Below are positions 14,594-23,020 of a stretch of 41,678 nt of DNA, piece after piece. Under the pieces are notes generated by a model that saw nothing but the letters and a program-made list of their open reading frames with translations, was not told the origin of the DNA and made no database searches. Numbering within the stretch: position 1 is the first letter of the stretch; each line of letters starts with the position of its first letter. The stretch is taken from NCBI RefSeq assembly GCF_039929605.1, contig NZ_JBDSQX010000013.1, positions 1 to 41,678 of the forward strand, in the 5' to 3' direction. Made by a program: the position numbers and the translations under genes. The stretch is from Pelomonas sp039929605. Lineage in GTDB: Bacteria > Pseudomonadota > Gammaproteobacteria > Burkholderiales > Burkholderiaceae_C.

Positions 14594-17500
14594 ATCGCCC
14601 CCGGGCAGCGGAACTGCGAGATCTCCCGCAGCCGGAAGGGGTTGAAGACGCTGGCCGCCGTCACGTCCAGGCGGGCGCGGCGGCCCTCCAGGTTGAGCAG
14701 CACGCTGAACTTCTCGGGCTGGGCGCCGGGCTGCACCTCAAAGCGCTCAAACAGCCGGAACAAGGCCCAGGGACCTTCGAACACCAACGGCGCGGCGAGA
14801 GCCGGCGTCGTGTTCAGCTTGATCTGCGAGGCCACGCGCGTGCTCGGCCAAGTGACCGTGGTAGCAGCGCCGCCCGGCGTGAAGACCGTGTGCTGGCCGT
14901 CGATGTCCAGGCTCAGGTCCTTCAGGCCGTCGGCCAGTTCGCCGGGGCGGATGTCGACGCGAAAGCCTGCTGCCTTGCCGCCGCTGCGGAAGAACACCTC
15001 GCGGATGCGCGCCGCGCGCTGGAACTCGACCAGCGCCGCAGACGCGGGTGGCCGGCTGCCATCGGGCAGCGGCTTGTAGCTCCAGGTCGCCGTGCCGGTG
15101 TCGACGAGGGGCTGCAGGCGGCGCTGGAAGAAGTCGTCCAGCATGCCGCCGTTGCCGAACAGCTGGCCGAAGTCCTCGGGCAGCACGTCGGCGCGCGAGT
15201 TGGGCGCGAACGGATAGCGGTTGGCGATGGCGCGCTGGCAGAACTCGGTGATAGGCCGCAGCTCGGCCGTCAGCAGATCGCGCTCGGCATTGCGGCCCTG
15301 GCGCTCGCCGGCATCGGCCAGCGTTTCGAGCACGCCGCGGATCAAGTCGGGCTGCTGGCCGGCAGCCGCCTTCAGCTTGGCGCCACCACCTCCGCCAGCG
15401 GGAGGCGGCGCCTTGCTCTTTTGCGCCGCGTCGATGGCCACGAGCTGCAGGTTCAACTCCTCGAAGAGCTTGCGCGTGTCGTCGATGGGTGCGGGTGAGC
15501 CCGTGACGAGGCGCCGGTAGTTGGCAAAGTGGTCGTCGACCATCTGCTCCACCGCCACGCCGCCCGCTGCCGCCGGGGCGGCGCCGCCGTCGGACAGCCG
15601 GGCCGCATCGGCCTTGGCCTGATTCACCTTGTCGTTCAATGCCGCAGCAGCACCGGCAAGGCCCGTGGCGGCCGCCGCTGGGGCCGGCACCAGCGTGGTT
15701 TCCTCGGCCACGCGCCGGGTCAGCTTGGTCAGCGGCGAGTCCGGCGAGGCGAGCAGGCGCGAGGCCTCGATGCTGCCGGCCAGGCCGCCCAGCGGCACCA
15801 GCTTCACGTCGGCCAGGTATTTGTCCCAGACCTTGATGTACTCCTCCAGGAAGAGCCGGCGCACGCGGTTGTTGAGCTGGTCGCCCAGCAGCGCATCCTT
15901 CTGGCGTGCGGCGTCCGCCGGCACGCCCAGCACCCAGCTCTCCTCGCTGGCCAGCTTGGCGCCTACCAGAGCGAGCGAGGACTGGAAGCTGCGCCGGTAG
16001 CCGTCACGTGTGTACAGGCCCGGGATGCCGCGCGTCAGCGGCTCGCCACTGGCGCGGGTGAAGACCTTGGCGGCGTCCGGCCCGGCGGCCGAAGCCACCG
16101 AGAACTCCGGCGCATCGCCGCCCCGGCTCTGGCGCTTGAGGCGGCTGAAGACGCGGTACTCCAGCGGGTAGGCGACGAGCATCTCGCGCACGCTGCCGAC
16201 CAGCGTCTGGTCCATGGGCGCGATGGCCGGCGGGGCGCCCAGCGCGAGCAGCGCGTCGAGGTGGGCATCCAGCGCCTGGCGCTGCTCGGCGGTCAGGCTG
16301 CGGGCGTACTGCTGGTCCCAGTCGCTGCCGATCCAGGCGCGCAGGCCATCGGCGTCGAAGTGGTTCGGCGAGTACAGCATCAGGTAGGACTTGAGCGCCT
16401 CGTAGGCGTTCTCGAGGTTGTCCTTGCTGGCAGCGCGCAGGCGCTCGAGCAGGCGGGCGGCGATGCGCGGGGCCAACGCGTGCGGCAGGGCGCGTTCGTA
16501 GCCCAGGCGGGCGCCGGCATCGAGCTTGTTGCCCTGATAAAGCCCGAAGGTGGCCAGCGCGGGCGGCTGGGTCACCGGGAAACCCTCGGGCGCGGCGGCG
16601 GCACGGGCTTCGGTCAGCGCGGTCAGCGCGACCGTCACATCGCCCTGCGGCGCCGGCGGCACCGCAGCGAGTGCCTGCTGCACCTTGGGCAGGCCGACGG
16701 CGACGTCGTCGGCGTAGTTCTGGTTGCGCGTGTAGCTGACGGCCCAGCCGACCAGCAGCACCGCCGACAGCGCGGCAATCACCGCCGCGCCCGACCAGTA
16801 CAGCACCTGGCGACGACGCTCGGCGCCCGCGTTCCAGACACCCAGGCCACGCTCGACGAAGACGAGGTCGTGTAGCAACTGCAGCAGGAAGTAGCTGCGC
16901 CCCTGGCCGGCCAGGCTGGCGGACGTACGGCGCGTCAGGCCGAAGCTGCGGCCGAGTGCGCCCATGACACGGTCGATGGGTGTGCCCTCTTGCGTGCCGC
17001 TCGTGAAGTAGACGCCGCGCACCGGCGGCGTGGCCTGCAGGCTGCCGCCGGAGGCGAACACGGTCGCCAGGAACTCGCGCAGCGGCCCGCGCAGCGCAGC
17101 GAACTCCTGGTGGAAGCCGAAGGCCGCTGCACGCCGCTGCGGGTCGCGCGTGGCCAGCATGCGCTCGGGCATGCGCTCGCCCAGGCGTTGCTCCAGGCCG
17201 GCATAGCCGGTGTCGAAGGCGCTCGTCACGTCGGCCGTGGCGCCGTCCTGCCAAGGCAGCGTGAAGCCCCAGACCTGGTCGCGCTCTTCCTTGGGCAGGT
17301 CGGCGAAGTTCTCGTTGAAGCCGGCGATCAGGTCGACCTTGGTGACCAACACATAGACCGGCGCGCGCACGCCCAGCTTGGTCTGCAGCTCGTGCAGGCG
17401 CTCGCGCAACTTGGCCGCGTGCTGGGCGCGTTCGGGCGCGCCTTGCTGCAGCAGGTCCTGCACGTTGACGGTCAGCAGCACGCCGTTGATGGGCTGGCGC

Positions 17501-18129
17501 GGACGGGTCTTCTTCAGCAGACCCAGGAAGCTGTCCCAGGCCTGGGCGTCGACCTTCTCGTCGGACTCCTGGAGCGTGTAACGCCCGGCGGTGTCGATGA
17601 GCACGGCCTCACTCGTGAACCACCAGTCGCAGTTGCGCGTGCCGCCCACGCCGCGCAGCTCGGCGCCTTGCTTGCCGTCGCCGAGCAGGAACTGCAGGCC
17701 GGCGTTCATCAGCGCCGTCGTCTTGCCCGAACCCGGCGCGCCGATGAACATGTACCAGGGCAGCTCGTAGAGGTAGGCGCCCGGCTGTAGCAGCGAGTGG
17801 CCCGACGCGCCCTTCAAGCGCGTCATCGCTTCGGCAAAACGCTCGGCCAGCACCTGCGCCTCGCGGTCGCCAGCGGCCGCACCGCCGCTCATGCCCTGGA
17901 TCAGCGCGGCATTGGTGCGCTTGCGCCGCCAGGCCTTCCAGACGAGTCGACCGATCCAGCCCAGCCAGAGCAGGGCCAGCACCAGCACGCGCACCCAGGT
18001 CGGGTCCAGCGGGCGGCTGTCGCCGATGCCGATCAGCGGGCCGACCCACCACACCAGGGCCGACAGCACCAGCACGGCCAACGTGCCCAGCACCACAGGG
18101 CCGAGCAGCTTGGAGACGATTCGATTCAT
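14590..18129 (-). CDS. tssM: T6SS membrane complex subunit TssM (IcmF/VasK)
   Basis: A 1179-residue inner-membrane protein that, with TssL and TssJ, spans the envelope and anchors the T6SS. Two membrane helices lie near residues 8-35 and 45-66. They are followed by a cytoplasmic GTPase-like domain with Walker A GAPGSGKT (130-137), a Walker B region AVLIDTAGRY (175-184) and TKVD. A third span is at about 440-465, then the long periplasmic IcmF-related part with a Pro/Ala/Gly-rich insert around residues 850-960. The intact Walker A suggests nucleotide binding. It starts 4 bases after the tssL stop. No tssJ lipoprotein gene, its usual partner, is nearby. Confidence 0.96.
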   Translation of the reverse strand: MNRIVSKLLGPVVLGTLAVLVLSALVWWVGPLIGIGDSRPLDPTWVRVLVLALLWLGWIGRLVWKAWRRKRTNAALIQGMSGGAAAGDREAQVLAERFAEAMTRLKGASGHSLLQPGAYLYELPWYMFIGAPGSGKTTALMNAGLQFLLGDGKQGAELRGVGGTRNCDWWFTSEAVLIDTAGRYTLQESDEKVDAQAWDSFLGLLKKTRPRQPINGVLLTVNVQDLLQQGAPERAQHAAKLRERLHELQTKLGVRAPVYVLVTKVDLIAGFNENFADLPKEERDQVWGFTLPWQDGATADVTSAFDTGYAGLEQRLGERMPERMLATRDPQRRAAAFGFHQEFAALRGPLREFLATVFASGGSLQATPPVRGVYFTSGTQEGTPIDRVMGALGRSFGLTRRTSASLAGQGRSYFLLQLLHDLVFVERGLGVWNAGAERRRQVLYWSGAAVIAALSAVLLVGWAVSYTRNQNYADDVAVGLPKVQQALAAVPPAPQGDVTVALTALTEARAAAAPEGFPVTQPPALATFGLYQGNKLDAGARLGYERALPHALAPRIAARLLERLRAASKDNLENAYEALKSYLMLYSPNHFDADGLRAWIGSDWDQQYARSLTAEQRQALDAHLDALLALGAPPAIAPMDQTLVGSVREMLVAYPLEYRVFSRLKRQSRGGDAPEFSVASAAGPDAAKVFTRASGEPLTRGIPGLYTRDGYRRSFQSSLALVGAKLASEESWVLGVPADAARQKDALLGDQLNNRVRRLFLEEYIKVWDKYLADVKLVPLGGLAGSIEASRLLASPDSPLTKLTRRVAEETTLVPAPAAAATGLAGAAAALNDKVNQAKADAARLSDGGAAPAAAGGVAVEQMVDDHFANYRRLVTGSPAPIDDTRKLFEELNLQLVAIDAAQKSKAPPPAGGGGGAKLKAAAGQQPDLIRGVLETLADAGERQGRNAERDLLTAELRPITEFCQRAIANRYPFAPNSRADVLPEDFGQLFGNGGMLDDFFQRRLQPLVDTGTATWSYKPLPDGSRPPASAALVEFQRAARIREVFFRSGGKAAGFRVDIRPGELADGLKDLSLDIDGQHTVFTPGGAATTVTWPSTRVASQIKLNTTPALAAPLVFEGPWALFRLFERFEVQPGAQPEKFSVLLNLEGRRARLDVTAASVFNPFRLREISQFRCPGAM

Positions 18130-18133
18130 GGCT

Positions 18134-19438
18134 TTAGTTGTCTTGGACGGCCAGCGTGATTTCGACGCGGCGGTTGCGTGCGCGACCGGCCGGCGTGGCG
18201 TTGTCGGCGACGGGGCGGCTGTCTGCCACGCCCTCGGCGCGCAGGCGCTGCCCGGTCAGCGTGGGCAGCAGCAACTGGCGCACCGCCTCGGCGCGCTCGC
18301 GTGACAGGTCGAAGTTGGACGGGAAGCGCAGCGAGCGGATCGGCTGGTTGTCGGTGTGGCCGGTGACCGTGACCGCCCCCGGCAATTGCGCCAGCGCCGC
18401 CGCGATCTCGGCCAGCAGCGGCTTCACCGCACTGGCGACTTCGGCGCTGCCGGGCTCGAAGAAGCCGTCGCCGGCGATGGTCACGATGGACTTGTCCGCC
18501 AGGTCCTGTACCTGCACGGCGCCGCGTGCGATTGCCGCCTGCAGAAGCGCGGCCAGGCGCGGTGTGGCCGCAGGTGGCGGAGGCGGGGGCGTCAGCTGCG
18601 TGGCTGCGCGCACGTCCATGGCCTGCAGCGCGTCGAAGGTGGCGTCCGTGCGGGCATGCAGCGACAGCCGCAGCGCGATGAACACCAGCAGCAGCAGGCC
18701 GCCAGCCAGCGCGGCCAGCACCCACAGTGGCAGGCCGTCGGCCAGCTTGGCCTGCCGCAGCGCGACACCGCGCCACTGCGGCGACAGCTCGCGCAGCGGC
18801 GGCCCGGCCTGTTCGCGCAGCAGGCTGGCCAGGCGCTCGGCCACGCTGTCGAGCTGCGCGCGGCCGTTGTCGAGCACGCGGTAGCGGCCTTCGAAGCCCA
18901 GGGCCAGCACCACCTGCAGCAGCTCCAGCAACGGGCGCTGGGCTGCAACGTTCTCGGCCAGCTTGCCGAGCAGCTGGAAGACCTTCTCGCCGCCCCAGCT
19001 CTCGTTATGGAAATGCACCAGCAGGCTCTGGCTGGACCAGGCGCCCGAGCCGCCCCAGGGCGTGCTGGAGGCGCATTCGTCGATGTAGCTGCACAGGATG
19101 TAGCGCGACGCCATCACATGCTCTTGCGGCAGCCCGCGCGCCTGCGCCTGGCGCTCGAAGCGCTTGACCGATTCGATCAGCGCCGCGCGCAGCCCCGAGG
19201 GGTTGGGGTGCTGCGGCATTGCGCGCAGCTGGCTCGCGGTCGACAGCAGTGGGCCGGCCAGCTGCAGCAGCGGGTTCAGGCCTTGCGGCAGCGGCAGGTC
19301 ATCGGGCAGCGCCGCAGCGGCCTGGGCCGCAGGCGAGGGGGCTTGGGCTTGCGTCGTCGCGGATGCCGCACGCCCGGCACCGGGCTTGATGATGGTGCGC
19401 TCCTGCTCGAACGCCGAGAAGGGGTCGTTCTCGTTCAT
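18134..19438 (-). CDS. tssL: T6SS membrane complex subunit TssL with C-terminal OmpA domain (DotU family)
   Basis: A 434-residue evolved TssL. The DotU cytoplasmic domain covers about 54-225 (SRYILCSYIDECAS, then HFHNESWGGEKVFQLL). A single span lies at about 236-258, a proline run at 284-289, and an OmpA/MotB peptidoglycan-binding domain at about 315-430 with TGHTDN (359-364) and NRRVEI (422-427). The disordered N-terminus holds EQERTIIKPG with Thr15. In Agrobacterium, TssL is phosphorylated by PpkA at a threonine at almost the same place (Thr14, from memory) and is then bound by Fha. It follows tssK after a 172-base gap, and a GAGAG stretch precedes the ATG. Confidence 0.95.
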   Translation of the reverse strand: MNENDPFSAFEQERTIIKPGAGRAASATTQAQAPSPAAQAAAALPDDLPLPQGLNPLLQLAGPLLSTASQLRAMPQHPNPSGLRAALIESVKRFERQAQARGLPQEHVMASRYILCSYIDECASSTPWGGSGAWSSQSLLVHFHNESWGGEKVFQLLGKLAENVAAQRPLLELLQVVLALGFEGRYRVLDNGRAQLDSVAERLASLLREQAGPPLRELSPQWRGVALRQAKLADGLPLWVLAALAGGLLLLVFIALRLSLHARTDATFDALQAMDVRAATQLTPPPPPPAATPRLAALLQAAIARGAVQVQDLADKSIVTIAGDGFFEPGSAEVASAVKPLLAEIAAALAQLPGAVTVTGHTDNQPIRSLRFPSNFDLSRERAEAVRQLLLPTLTGQRLRAEGVADSRPVADNATPAGRARNRRVEITLAVQDN

Positions 19439-19610
19439 GTGCCAGGTCTCTCAGTTGTCCAGGCGGGGTATTTCGGGCCGAGCGCTGGGCCGCTCCCGAG
19501 CCGGCCCGCTTGGCGATGTGCTTGCGGCTCGATGCCGCGAGCATCGCCGTCCTCGCGGGGGACCGACCGGGCTTGCCCGCGTTCAGCGAGGCAAGACTGG
19601 GCGAGGGGCC
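19439..19610. other. Gap between tssK and tssL
   Basis: A 172-base spacer on the minus-strand operon, longer than the other junctions. A GC-rich imperfect hairpin built on CGATGC/GCATCG lies near 19530-19550. No promoter of recognisable quality and no small reading frame with family features were seen. It may be the remnant of a lost gene or an mRNA-processing site. Confidence 0.4.
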
Positions 19611-20945
19611 TCATCTGATCGCCCAGAGCTCGAGTTCGAGCCCGGGAAACTCGCCGGCGATGTGCATCGCCAGGCCGCCGGAGTTTTCGAGCTGCTTCCA
19701 CATCTCGTTGCCGCGCGTCTCCAGCTCGAAGTAGTTGAAGCCGGCGTGGTAAGGAATCTGGCGCGGCGCCACCGGCATCGGTCGCAGCGTGACGCCCGGC
19801 AACTGCAGGTTCACCAGGTCGCGGATCTTCTCGGCCGGGCCGATCTTGACCTGAGTGGGGAAGCGCGCACGGACGGCGTCGCCCGGCATCTGCGCATTGA
19901 CCGCGAGCACGAAGCTGGCGCTGCGGCGCAGCTCCGCGTCGGCAATGATGGCCACGCGCACGCCGTACTTGCGGTCCTGCAGCTCGATGGGGATGGCCGA
20001 CTGCTCCATGACCATGGACAGCGACTGGCGAATGTCGGCCAGCAACGGCTCGAAACAGCCCGCCAGGTCGTGGTGGGCGTAGGCCGGAAAGGTCGGCGGG
20101 CGCTTGCGGTCGCGAAAGCAGGCCAGCTCGCCGGCCAGCGCCAGGCACATCGCGTACAGCCGCTCCGGGTGCAGCGGGCGCAGTTGGCGCGCGTGGTCGA
20201 ACAGCGGTTCGTGGCGGTTGACGGTCTGCAGCAGCAGGAAGTCGGCGATCTCGCCCACGCCTGCCCGGCCCGGTTGGGCCAGCCGCGCGGCCAGCGCCTC
20301 GCCGCGCTGGTGCAGCATGCCCAGCACCTCGCGCAGCCAGCCCTCCAGCACCACCTGCTCGCTGACCTGCAGCATCGGCGGGATGTAGCGCGTATCCAGC
20401 ACGACGCGGCCGTCCGCGCGGCGCTCGACGATGCGCGCCACGCCCAGGCCCACGAAGCCATTGCCGGCGCGGCTCTCCAGCACCAGCCGCAGGTTGAGGC
20501 GGCCAATCTGGATTGGCGCCTCGCTCAGCTTGCGAGCGTGGCCGTCGGCCACGGACAGCTCCAGCGCGCGGTAGCGCGGCGGCATGCCGGTCTGCTCGCC
20601 TTCGACATCGCTTTCCACGACGCCGGGCTCGGACCGCGCGATGGCCAGCAGCACCAACTCGTCGCGGGTGTCGGTAGGGATGTCCAGCGCCGGGGGCGCC
20701 GGCTCGTCGTCGGGCATCGCAAATGCCAAGCCGTCGCGCATGACGCCGGTGGCGCCGGTCAGCGCCAATTGACCCTGCAGCAAGGCTGGCTGGTCGATCT
20801 GCAGCGTCGCAAAGCCCTCGGGATGCAGGCTGGTGTTGGCCAGCCGGGCGTCCAGCTGCCGGGAGAGGAAGCGTTCCTGCTGCTGGAAATGCTGGGGTTG
20901 CAGGAACATCCCCTCCGTCCACATCACTCTGTTATGCCGGGTCAT
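19611..20945 (-). CDS. tssK: T6SS baseplate subunit TssK (ImpJ/VasE)
   Basis: A 444-residue cytosolic protein linking the T6SS baseplate to the TssL/TssM membrane complex. The N-terminal signature RVMWTEGMFLQPQHFQQQER is unmistakable, and the body includes EPLLADIRQSL and the C-terminal YHAGFNYFELETRGNEMW region of the family. The ATG at 20945 gives the family start. The bases just upstream lack a clear purine-rich ribosome site, which may keep translation low. It is the first gene of the minus-strand operon, divergent from the OmpA gene with 264 bases between the two starts. Its position at the head of tssK-tssL-tssM is a common T6SS order, but tssJ is missing in front. Confidence 0.96.
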   Translation of the reverse strand: MTRHNRVMWTEGMFLQPQHFQQQERFLSRQLDARLANTSLHPEGFATLQIDQPALLQGQLALTGATGVMRDGLAFAMPDDEPAPPALDIPTDTRDELVLLAIARSEPGVVESDVEGEQTGMPPRYRALELSVADGHARKLSEAPIQIGRLNLRLVLESRAGNGFVGLGVARIVERRADGRVVLDTRYIPPMLQVSEQVVLEGWLREVLGMLHQRGEALAARLAQPGRAGVGEIADFLLLQTVNRHEPLFDHARQLRPLHPERLYAMCLALAGELACFRDRKRPPTFPAYAHHDLAGCFEPLLADIRQSLSMVMEQSAIPIELQDRKYGVRVAIIADAELRRSASFVLAVNAQMPGDAVRARFPTQVKIGPAEKIRDLVNLQLPGVTLRPMPVAPRQIPYHAGFNYFELETRGNEMWKQLENSGGLAMHIAGEFPGLELELWAIR

Positions 20946-21209
20946 GTTGTTGGAGGCAAAGGCTGGGTCTCTGGGCTGATGGGCGGTTCATTGATGCGGC
21001 TCACCATGACGGTAGGCATTGGCGCGAACGATACACGCCGCCTGTGTCGCCGCGACAGAGGGCCGATCCCGGATACGCACATTTGAGGGTGTCACGCGGG
21101 CGTTCTGAGGGCTATGATTTGTGCACACGCTTCGCCATTCATTGCGACTGTGGTGTGGCTGGGTTGCCCGATTCTGTGGTGACTGGTCGTGTTTGATCGG
21201 GAGTTCGCC
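20946..21209. promoter_or_regulatory. Divergent intergenic region between tssK and the OmpA gene
   Basis: This 264-base region must hold the promoters for both directions. On the + strand TATGAT (21113-21118) with a weak GTCACG (21091-21096) 16 bases upstream is the best -10 candidate for the OmpA gene, giving a leader of about 85 bases. On the - strand I found no convincing sigma70 box and no sigma54 GG/GC pair for tssK. Confidence 0.4.
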
Positions 21210-21752
21210 ATGTTTGTTCGCCGTCCCCTGCCGCTGTTTGTCCTGGCCGCTGGCTTGCTCGCCGGCGGTGCCCTGCAGGCGCAAGAAACCGTTGAAGTTG
21301 GCAATGCCCTGCCGAGCGTCGGTGCCGTCAAGGAAGGGTTGTTCCCCGAAGACGCCTGCGAGCAGTTGGTCGCGGCCGGCTTCAAGTGCATGGGCTTCAA
21401 GCCCGCTGTACGCTTCTCCCTGCCCGCGCTGGCCTTCAAGGTCGGCTCGGCGGAAATCCCCGACGGCCTGCGCAAGCAGCTCGACGTATTTGCCGAGGCC
21501 CTCGCCACCAAGCGCGGCAGTGGCAAGACGGTGCGCATCGAAGGCCACGCCGACGCTTCGGGCGCCAGCGAGGCCAACCAGGCGCTGTCGCAAAAGCGCG
21601 CCGAAGAGGTCAAGCACTATCTGGTGGCCAAGGGCGCCGAGGACGGCATGCTGGTGGCAGTCGGTCTTGGCGCAAGCGAGCCCAAGGTGAAGAGCGACCC
21701 CTTTGCCGCCGAGAACCGCCGCGTCGAGATCGGCCGCCAGGCCCCTCCCTGA
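21210..21752 (+). CDS. Exported OmpA-domain protein
   Basis: A 180-residue protein with a signal peptide (MFVRRPLPLFVLAAGLLAGG, likely cut after ALQA) and an OmpA-like peptidoglycan-binding domain at about 76-175 (VRIEGHADASG; ending ENRRVEIG). Cys50 and Cys60 could form a disulfide. There is no lipobox, so it should be periplasmic rather than a lipoprotein. The ATG at 21210 is chosen over an upstream GTG at 21189 because GGGAG sits 6 bases before it and it gives a clean signal peptide. It lies between two T6SS-related gene runs but on the opposite strand. Its role may be wall attachment of an envelope complex; this is inference. Confidence 0.85.
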   Translation: MFVRRPLPLFVLAAGLLAGGALQAQETVEVGNALPSVGAVKEGLFPEDACEQLVAAGFKCMGFKPAVRFSLPALAFKVGSAEIPDGLRKQLDVFAEALATKRGSGKTVRIEGHADASGASEANQALSQKRAEEVKHYLVAKGAEDGMLVAVGLGASEPKVKSDPFAAENRRVEIGRQAPP

Positions 21753-21783
21753 GCCTGAGCTATACGGCCCCTGGCCCCTTGCA

Positions 21784-21810
21784 GCGCCGCCTTCGGGCGG
21801 CGTTGTCGTT
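21784..21810 (+). terminator. Hairpin terminator after the OmpA gene
   Basis: CGCCGCC (21785-21791) and GGCGGCG (21796-21802) pair around a stable TTCG tetraloop, followed by the T-rich TTGTCGTTT. It lies 32 bases after the OmpA stop. Confidence 0.75.
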
Positions 21811-21827
21811 TGGCTGCGCCGAACGCC

Positions 21828-21847
21828 AAGCCTCTCGGGCGAGGCTT
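21828..21847. terminator. Second, symmetrical hairpin between convergent genes
   Basis: AAGCCTC (21828-21834) pairs with GAGGCTT (21841-21847) around TCGGGC. It sits between the OmpA stop and the DUF4280 stop and can form on either transcript, so it probably serves as a bidirectional terminator, although T-tracts are short. Confidence 0.6.
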
Positions 21848-21853
21848 TGCGTT

Positions 21854-22240
21854 TCAGGGAATCTGGTGAGTGGCCTGCCCGGCATTGGAGAACTCGATGA
21901 CGCCGGCCCACAGGCACATCAATTTGCAGGTGTCGTCCAGCGCCGGAAAGTTGGCTACCAGCACGGTCGGCGCGCCGGGAATCCACGGCGCCGGCGTGTT
22001 GGGGATGCACGGCATGGGGGTCAGCACGCCGCTGGCGGCGGCCGTCGCGCCGGCCACCATCGGGTTGGCCAGGCTCTTGCACACGCCGAACGGCAGGATG
22101 TTGACCATGGGCGCGTGGTCCATGATGTTGGCCGCAATCTTGTTGCTGGTCATGATGGGTTTGGGCGTGGGCATCAGGCTGCTTGGCGCTGCGCCCATGC
22201 TGCACTTCATGACGGCGCCCATGCAACATTGGTTCGGCAT
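21854..22240 (-). CDS. PAAR-like DUF4280 family protein
   Basis: A 128-residue protein of the PAAR-like DUF4280 type. Conserved features are a start with MGAVMKCSMGAAPSSL, the centre NIMDHAPMVNILPFGVC, GVLTPMPCIPNTPAPWIPG, and an end with LMCLWAGVIEFSNAGQ. PAAR-like proteins cap the VgrG spike of T6SS or related contractile systems and often recruit effectors. That makes it a candidate spike tip or effector adaptor here, though no vgrG is in the window. The ATG at 22240 is preceded by GGAGA and lies 12 bases after the phosphatase stop. It is the last gene of a seven-gene run. Confidence 0.85.
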   Translation of the reverse strand: MPNQCCMGAVMKCSMGAAPSSLMPTPKPIMTSNKIAANIMDHAPMVNILPFGVCKSLANPMVAGATAAASGVLTPMPCIPNTPAPWIPGAPTVLVANFPALDDTCKLMCLWAGVIEFSNAGQATHQIP

Positions 22241-22252
22241 CGCAGTCTCCGT

Positions 22253-23011
22253 TCAGAGGTTGGGTTGACTCAGCCACAGGGCTATCGCGCTGAAGTTGTC
22301 GTGCCCGGGTTTGCCTTGCGTGGCCACCATGACGACGCGGCGCAGTTCATCGAGCCAGGCGCGCGGCGAGGGCGAGTTGGCCAGCGTGGCCTGCAGGTCG
22401 CGGTCGTCGAGGTTCTCCCACAGGCCGTCGCTGCAGAGCAGGAAGCAGTCGCCCGCCGCCACTTCGGCCGGGCCGGGCAGGGTGCTGACGTCGAGTTCAT
22501 CGGGCCGGGCGCCCAAGGCCGAGCGCAGTTCGCTGCGCTTGGGATGGTGGCGCAGCGCGTCGGCCTCCACCAGGCCCACTTCCACGAGGCCCTGCACCAG
22601 GCTGTGATCGAGCGTGCGGCCATTGAGCCGGCCGTTGCGGAACCAGTAAAGCCGAGAGTCACCGGCATGCGACCAGTAGGCCCGGTGCTCCATGAAGTCG
22701 ACCACCAGGCACACGACGGTGCTGTGCATGTCGGCCATGCGGGTGCCAGCCTGGCGGCGGTCGATGATGGTCTGGTTGGTCTGCCGCACGAGCTCGGCGA
22801 GCTGGCTGCCGCAGTCGTCCGGGTGCGCCTGGACGGCGGCGAGCAGGTGTTGCACCGCCAGGCGCGAGGCCACATCGCCGCCGCCATGGCCGCCGGCGCC
22901 ATCGGCCAGCACACAGCAGAGATGGCGCTTGGAATGCCAGTGGCCGCAGGCGTCTTCGTTGGTCTTGCGCCCGCCGGGTTCGGACAGGATGGCGACTTCC
23001 ATGGCCAGCAT
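22253..23011 (-). CDS. PP2C-type Ser/Thr protein phosphatase (PppA-like)
   Basis: A 252-residue metal-dependent phosphatase. The motifs are in order: RKTNED (15-20), ADGAGGHGGG (36-45), GDSR (117-120), CSDGLWE (193-199) and GHDN (236-239), so all metal-binding aspartates are present. In the T6SS threonine-phosphorylation pathway PppA removes the phosphates placed by PpkA on the FHA protein or TssL. The FHA gene is immediately upstream (9 bases). ATGs at 23011 and 23002 are both possible starts; GAGG upstream fits the first. No signal peptide is seen, so it acts in the cytosol. Confidence 0.93.
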   Translation of the reverse strand: MLAMEVAILSEPGGRKTNEDACGHWHSKRHLCCVLADGAGGHGGGDVASRLAVQHLLAAVQAHPDDCGSQLAELVRQTNQTIIDRRQAGTRMADMHSTVVCLVVDFMEHRAYWSHAGDSRLYWFRNGRLNGRTLDHSLVQGLVEVGLVEADALRHHPKRSELRSALGARPDELDVSTLPGPAEVAAGDCFLLCSDGLWENLDDRDLQATLANSPSPRAWLDELRRVVMVATQGKPGHDNFSAIALWLSQPNL

Positions 23012-23020
23012 CGTGGTGCC

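Noticed and set aside
19435..20922. 495-codon minus-strand frame overlapping tssK
   Set aside because: The alternative frame carries the TssK signature and family length; this one is proline/arginine-rich and lacks any motif.
19164..21086. 640-codon + strand frame across tssL/tssK
   Set aside because: The minus strand encodes unmistakable TssK and TssL; the + strand translation is arginine/alanine-rich shadow sequence.
20946..21209. Sigma54 promoter for the T6SS operon
   Set aside because: Some T6SS operons use sigma54, so I looked for the TGGCAC-N5-TTGC pattern in both directions; only partial matches with wrong spacing were seen.
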